64,000 nt of DNA from assembly GCA_947069175.1 (NCBI GenBank), contig CAMTDV010000013.1, forward strand, positions 54,690,610-54,754,609, read 5' to 3'. Positions within the stretch are counted from its first letter, which is position 1. Each line of letters begins with the position of its first letter. This DNA comes from Scalesia atractyloides. Lineage: Eukaryota; Streptophyta; Magnoliopsida; Asterales; Asteraceae. Positions 58,801 through 64,000 of the stretch are shown here, piece after piece. The notes beneath the pieces were generated by a model. That model had not been told where the DNA came from. It searched no databases and saw only the letters and a list, made by a program, of their open reading frames with translations. The position numbers and the translations under genes were made by a program.

Positions 58801-58915
58801 TTGTAAAACGTATAATCAAATCATGTAGAGTCGTTCGACGTACTAGTGTTTCAGATCCTGGTTTGTTCACACGACTCGCGGTAAAACTTTGCAAGTGGAA
58901 ATTGAGGGTGTGACA
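55852..58915 (+). mobile_element. Solo LTR (family 3 relative), 3064 bp
   Basis: It opens TGTGATATCCCGGG and ends TTGAGGGTGTGACA, with perfect AAAGT duplications and no internal element sequence. Blocks near 57890-57950 (GGTGAGTTCACGGCCCCTAA) and 58110-58260 (AGTAGTACTACTGGG, CCTAACACC) are reverse-complement relatives of blocks in the minus-strand element's LTRs (25830-26220 and 36560-36930), so the two families share ancestry. A CT/GGTCGCA-rich leader lies at 56330-56620 after CTATATATATCAAC. Confidence 0.92.
58326..58507. repeat. Five tandem hairpin units, ~36-38 bp
   Basis: Successive units carry AATATTCC/GGAATATT, TTATCCC/GGGATAA, AATATTCC/GGAATATT, TTATTCC/GGAATAA and TTATCCC/GGGATAA arms around GGGTT-like loops, linked by GGAAACAACAACTTA-type spacers. 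Confidence 0.85.
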
Positions 58916-61167
58916 AAAGTCAAGCAAGACAATTAGAGGCTTAATGAAAGTTATTCAAGCTTCCGTTATCAAAAAAATCTTGTCGCATTTGTGTTTAAAA
59001 TACACTTGTTACTAAGTCCTTTTTAGGGTTTTTAAACAACCTAACACGTGACCTCGGACCGTTACAAGACCCATAATTGTGTTATAAATATTTTACAACA
59101 TCTAAGTGACCTATATACATCGATTAGATAAATAAAATAACACAAAAAAAACCACTAAGCTTACAGCCGGAAGCTATGTAAGATTTTTCCCTTTTTTTAA
59201 TAAAAAATCCCACGTAAATGCATTTAATGGAACCCTAATCTTAAACCTAATCCTTCCCCTATATAAACAAGTGTTCCTCCACCAATTTCTCACTTTTACA
59301 AGCCTCCAAACACCTCAAACAAACCCCTAAACTCCAGAATTTTTCTACTGAAACAGAACAGCTTGCAAGTGAGTTTCGACTCACTTCCCTTCTTCTTTTG
59401 ACCTTGCTTTTCCTTCTAACACTCTTGGATAACCTCTAGGAAGGTTCTCACAAGTTTGCTTGGGCCAACTAAGGTGAAACCCCACCATTTTGAGGTCCAA
59501 AAGTGTGCAAACTTTCTGCCTAAATTTAAATATTTCAAACTTCAAGTTTTTTTCAATGTTTTCTTCTTGTTTTCTTCCTCAACTTGCTAAGCCCTATGGA
59601 TGTTACCATAGGTTTTCCATGGAAAACCAAGGTGGAATCACACCATTTTTGGGGCCAAACTTTCTGTTTTGGAAGTTAACTTATAAAACTTTTTCGAACT
59701 TGTTTTTAACCTAACAAACTCTATGCTACTTATGCCTCTAACCAAGCTTATGGTTAGTGTGTTAAACTAGATTTGTTCATACACAATCAAGAGGCATAAC
59801 ATGTCTCTAAACTTGTGGTTTTTACTAGGGTTTCAAACCCACAAGTGTTGAGCCATCCAAGCTTACGAGCTTGTGATGGTGTAGGTGTGATTACATGAAG
59901 GCCTTGGCCATTCAACTTTTCAATCCACCTCTCACTTGATGATTTCTATAATTCTTGACCATCCGAACTGTACTTGTGACAATCTTGTGTATTGGTGAAT
60001 CTTACGAAAGAGGTTTAGGAAGGTTATCCTCCTACCTCCATGCATGACTTATATGACTTACATGATATCTATGAAATATATGAACTCTATGATAGATTAG
60101 TAATATTATATGTTAAATATATATGGAAATACTTAATATAACCGAACCTTTGACAATGATCATATGGTTACTTGTCCTAAAAGTAGGTTATTTTATCTTA
60201 GACCTAACCATTGTTACGATTCTATTGGGCATGACGCATAAAAACACAAACACCCTTCGGGGCTTATAGTGTCAAAAACGAGCGTTAACGTCTAGATAAA
60301 TTCTTTTGTTTATACATACTTTTTGCATACTTTAATTCCTAAACTTATCAAAATCCACCTTTAAACTTATACTCACACACTTACGTTTCCTTGTGTAGGA
60401 TAACTTGGTGTTCATCCTCCTAAATCAATCTAATGCTTCGGAATTTACTTTGCAAAAACCGTGAGTACACTCGACCCCTTTTTATGCTTTCCACTATTTG
60501 GGGTGTAATATGTTAATTTACTAAACTACACTAAATCACACTTTTATTCTATGATTACACACAAACAATCAATCAAACATGCTTTAGTCTTATGCTACTT
60601 GAATTGTTACTTGGTATATTCTTATGTGATCTTAATGTCATTAACTTTAATCAAGCCTCCCTTAGCATGTATAGCGCTATAGGAGTAATACACCGCCCGT
60701 ATACTTGTGGTCAATGTTAAGTTTTAATCTATTTTGCGGTACACTAGAAGATTGACTTGTAGATTCACATGCCTTGTTTACTTTTATCTTGTATGCTAGC
60801 TATTCATGTGGATTTGTTTAAACGGTTTTAATAATTATGCTATGATATTAAACTTGTGTACTCGCTAATACTTTGTTATTGAACTATACTTTTTAACATG
60901 TTGCAGGTTGATGAAGTTGTTACGATGGAACTTAGTAGGAATGGCATAGAAACACGCGTAGAATACTAAGTTAATCATTATGCTATTGTTGAGTTTATTT
61001 TGTTGTTGTTACTTGTATTCGGATATTTGATGTAACTTGACAATTTTGATGCTATGAAATGAAATGGGTTGTTAAATTAAATATTATCGCAAATAGTGTT
61101 ATGATGTCTCGGGTAATCTAGCTCGTCTCACTCCAATGTTTCCGCCATCGGTTGGGGTGTGACAGAC

Positions 61168-61179
61168 TGGTATCAGAGC
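61168..61179 (+). other. Primer-binding site (initiator-Met tRNA type)
   Basis: TGGTATCAGAGC lies three bases after the LTR end. Confidence 0.95.
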
Positions 61180-61324
61180 TATAACTATAGGGAATTAGGT
61201 AGAATTGCCATGTTCGACCTAGTCTATAGTTTAAGTGACCAACTTGACCATTCTTGCTTCATGATTAAAATGTTAATTCTTCCTATTCGCTTCTTCTTAT
61301 TTCTTTTGTCTTAAATATATATAC

Positions 61325-61358
<34 letters not shown>

Positions 61359-62190
61359 TTCCTAAGACACTAACACAACTTACACACTTGAAGACTTGAA
61401 GACGCTCAAACTATAAACGAGACGATCTCACCAAAATAGAGGTGGAACCCGCACTTTGGTGATCACTCTCAATCCGTGAAATCTGACTTTTGCACGAAAT
61501 TACACCATCAAGTTAGGAGTGAAATCCACATCTTGATGGGAATTTCCATTTCATACTCTAGTGGATCCTTACCAACGAGTCGAAATACGCTCCTCGTTTG
61601 GTAAGTACCAACCACACTTAGGGTACAATGTTGTCAAGTTAGGGGTGAAACCCGCACCTTGTCAACTAGTCCCATTCCTTGATTTTCAATCTCGCCAAAG
61701 TTTTGATTTTTCGATCGGTTAGAGACGTGTAGTAACTGGATGCGTAAAGTGCCGTTAATCGCTTATCGACGAGAGCACTCTACCTATAGGCCAAAGCACG
61801 TTTCTCTATTTTGAAAAGATCTCGATTCATTTTGGAATAGTCAACATTTCTCAACCCGAAACACTCTAATGTTTTATTAAGCCTATCTTTAATGCTATCT
61901 TAATTTTTGTGTGTTTTAATACTTGCTATCACGTTCTTTTCGGACCCGATGCATGATTCACACGCCATTAGTAACCAAAAACAATAATAATAATTCTCGT
62001 GAACCAACTAAATTTATATTCCTTTACGCAAATCATATGTGTTTATGCTTTTGAATGCTAGGATGCTCATGCTATCTATGTGAATTTATATGTGCTACAT
62101 GTTACTTATGTTCTCAAAACAATTTCTTTTCTTTATAAAAACATTTTACAATCAAAGCCTAAATCTATCTTCTGTTATCGAACCCTTTAG
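61180..62190 (+). other. Untranslated leader of the gypsy element with hairpin array
   Basis: About 1 kb between primer-binding site and gag. It has a TA/TG microsatellite (61316-61358) and, at 61428-61666, four hairpins, three of them with a shared 19-base loop. No open frame of note. Confidence 0.8.
61428..61666 (+). ncRNA. Candidate structured RNA: hairpins with conserved loop
   Basis: Hairpin 1: TCACCAAA (61428-61435)/TTTGGTGA (61455-61462). Hairpin 2: CCATCAAG (61505-61512)/CTTGATGG (61532-61539). Hairpin 3: CTTACCAACGAG/CTCGTTTGGTAAG (61568-61605, one bulge). Hairpin 4: GTTGTCAAG/CTTGTCAAC (61630-61666, one mismatch). Loops of 1, 2 and 4 are all 19 bases with consensus WTAGRGGTGRAAYCCRCAY. 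Function is unknown; it is an element leader, so packaging, dimerisation or translation roles are possible but not shown. Confidence 0.55.
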
Positions 62191-63300
62191 ATGTCTTTCT
62201 CTCAAAGCGTTATGGGTAAAAGGAAGTCAAAGTCCAATTCGAAGTCCGAATCCGACTCCATGTCAAAGAAGGACTCCATGAAATTCATGGCTGAGCAAAC
62301 GGCCGAACATATGGCTAAGGTCATCTCCGAAATCGTTAGCAAGATCTAACCTCCACCCAATGCCGAATCACCTCACACCTCTGTCGACTCCAAGGCCGAA
62401 CCACCTAAAACCACCTTCACCCAAAAGCAATTCTGTTCTTGCAATCCCTTACCTTTCACCGGCGAAGGGGACGCCACCAAGTTGCTACAATGGTTCGATG
62501 CCATTGAAGTCACTTTCATCTAAAGTGGTTGTCCCGACCACCTGTGCACCATGAACGCTACAGGGGTGTTCCGATCAAGGGCTCTTGATTGGTGGACTTC
62601 CGAGCGTAACACTCGTGGTAATGAAGCCGCTAACGCCCTCCCTTGGACCGAGCTCAAGAAGTTAATGGAAAGTGAATTTTGCCCGCCCCATGAACGCCAA
62701 TGACTCGAGACTGAGTTTTGGAACCTCAAGCAAGTGGGGAATGACAACGCTGGCCTCACGGCCAAAAAGGCCGTTTTAAGCAGCTAGGTGCGATTTTCCC
62801 AAGCCAAGTCGGCACAGCCGAAAAAGGCCGTTGCTAAATACATCTGTTGCCTCCCGCCTCACCTCGCGGACCTGGTCGATACCACCTCCCCCAAAACCCT
62901 CGAGGAAGCTTTTCATCTGGCTGCTCGATTGAACAACTACCATGTCCTTCGTGAAGCCGCTAAGGCTCCACTAAGGAAGGCCCACCATGCAACCACCAAA
63001 GACCTCACCGAACCTGCCTCACCCAAACCCCCAAGAAGCAGCACCAAGGGCAAGAAGTGGAAGGCTTCGAGCCCAAATTGTGCGGTAGTCACTCCGCCAA
63101 ACCCCCATCAGCTAGCCTTGCCCGCACCCGAACCTATCAGGAAAACGTACACCGGACCTCATCCTAAGTGCAACAGCTGTCCCTTCCACCACCCAGTTAC
63201 TGCCTCGTGCCGCCTATGCACAATCTTCAACAGGTATGGGCACTTTGCCTAGCAGTGCCGGAATGCTCCGCAAGCCCCCCAACCAAGCCAGAGCCATAAC
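62191..63300 (+). pseudogene. Ty3/gypsy gag, single frame with five stops
   Basis: The start ATG at 62191 (MSFSQSVMGKRKSKSNSKSE) opens a Lys/Ser-rich head, then PLPFTGEGDATKLLQWFDAI, SRALDWWTSERN, ALPWTELKKLMESEFCPP and KYICCLPPHLADLV, the usual capsid pattern. Zinc-knuckle-like CNSCPFHHPVTASC near 63168 follows, then CTIFNRYGHFA-x-QC, in which the second Cys is Phe. One frame is kept for about 1 kb but has stops at 62347, 62521, 62701, 62785 and 63250. It then shifts by one before the canonical knuckle CFRCGDANHFANNC (63359-63400), which is in frame with protease. Confidence 0.9.
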
Positions 63301-63329
63301 CGCACCTCAAAACCCTACCGCCAACCAAA

Positions 63330-64000
63330 ACTGACCCCTTGCACCCGCCGCTCGTGCCTGCTTCAGATGCGGAGATGCAAATCACTTCGCCAACAACTGC
63401 CCTCAGTGCAACAACAACAACAACAATCAACAGCAGCAGCAAGCTCGCGGCCGAGCCTTCGTTATCACAGCCGCACAAGCTCAAAACTCAAATGATGTCA
63501 TATCATGTACGTTCCTTGTCAACATTGTTTACGCTACGTGTTTACTTGATACTGGTGCGGATAAAAGTTTTGTATCCGTTGAATTCGAACCTTTGCTTAT
63601 GTGTAGTCGTTCTAAGTTGCCTAAATCATTCGAAGTCGAAGTAGCGGACGGGAAATCCGTCACCATCAATTCTGTCCTTTCTAATTGTACTCTTAATCTC
63701 AACGATCATACGTTTTCTATTGAACTCATACCCATGCAAATGGGTAGCTTCGATATCATAGTAGGCATGGATTGGCTTAGGCGAGTCCGTGCTAAAGTTG
63801 TTTGCTCGGAAAAGTACATTCGCCTTCCCCTTCCCAATAATGATTCCTTACATGTCTATGGCGAGAAACTCTCCAAAGGTCTCAAGCTTATTTCGTGTAT
63901 TCAAACGAACAAGTACTTGCGTAAGGAATACTTTGCCTTTCTTGCCCACATTGTGGAAAAGAAGGATAAGGGTCTAAGCGTGAGTGAAGTTCCCGTTGTG
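63330..64000 (+). CDS. Ty3/gypsy gag end and protease (partial, runs off window)
   Basis: This frame is open to the window edge. It carries CFRCGDANHFANNC (63359-63400), a Gln/Asn-rich linker, then the aspartic protease: CLLDTGADKSFVSVEF (active-site DTG near 63549) and FDIIVGMDWLRRVRAKVV (near 63750), followed by KYIRLPLPN and linker sequence toward reverse transcriptase. Retropepsins of this kind act as dimers, each subunit giving one Asp, to mature the gag-pol polyprotein. The catalytic DTGA and the IVGMDWL strand are intact. Because the upstream gag is broken, this copy is probably not expressed as a working polyprotein. Confidence 0.9.

Larger units (their letters stand above)
55583..61164 (+). 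mobile_element. 5' LTR of + strand gypsy element, interrupted by a solo LTR
   Basis: It ends TTGGGGTGTGACA at 61164, directly before a primer-binding site. The proposed start is TGTAACGCTTCGC at 55583, chosen because removing the nested solo LTR joins CCAAAGT to CAAGCAAG and gives an LTR of about 2.5 kb. A TATA-like CTATATAAACAAG lies at 59259. The start is less certain than the end, since the partner LTR is outside the window. Confidence 0.75.

Noticed and set aside
62360..62765. Short frames on both strands in the gag region (62360-62554 +, 62520-62765 -)
   Set aside because: Shadows of gag, whose true frame is set by the capsid motifs from 62191.

Overview
The window is plant nuclear DNA. 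It is dominated by nested LTR retrotransposons of the Ty3/gypsy chromovirus (Tekay/Del-like) type, with one recognisable low-copy gene. The pol sequences, the primer-binding sites matching the 3' end of initiator-methionine tRNA, and the long (about 2.4-3.4 kb) TGTRACA...TGTGACA LTRs suggest a large-genome eudicot. Asteraceae is my best guess; it rests on remembered look of these LTR families and was not computed.

Layout. 1-4948: 3' half of a decayed gypsy element on the + strand (end of pol, polypurine tract, 3' LTR, 'family 1'). 4949-11047: mostly non-coding, with microsatellites, a TTGAC-rich array, an unrecognised broken coding region (7263-8500, minus) and A-rich sequence. 11048-17103: a family-1 solo LTR with a perfect 5-bp target duplication (ATTAA), itself split by a 'family 2' solo LTR with its own perfect duplication (TGAGA). 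17317-17887: hAT-like non-autonomous element. 20000-21877: deleted Ty1/copia element. 23395-25290: probable LTR-like sequence that served as target for a complete but decayed minus-strand gypsy element at 25291-38518 (target duplication GTAGG), whose 3' LTR carries a second family-2 LTR.

39.68-43.93 kb: the one host gene, a DUF3527-family protein gene with a 5'UTR intron and a coding intron. Its reading frame is broken three times, and each break is repaired by one extra base in a short homopolymer, so sequence error is a serious alternative to pseudogenisation. 45.6-46.45 kb: MITE-like element with internal tandem repeats. 47.85-48.14 kb: L1-type LINE fragment cut by an LTR, which is cut in turn by a complete non-autonomous LTR element (49435-51695, duplication AAACC). 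52.5-55.6 kb: further LTR-like sequence with a minisatellite of TGGGCY motifs. 55583-64000: start of a + strand gypsy element (5' LTR interrupted by a solo LTR with duplication AAAGT, primer-binding site, leader, gag, protease) running off the window.

The least explained signal is RNA-like structure in the LTRs and leaders. Family-2 LTRs carry about 168-bp tandem modules, each with a TATATAA motif, a base-paired arm with compensatory changes and a tRNA B-box-like GTTCGA block. The leader of the last element has hairpins with different stems but the same 19-nt loop. A third LTR has five tandem hairpins with switching stem bases. I regard these as the best candidates for something undescribed.
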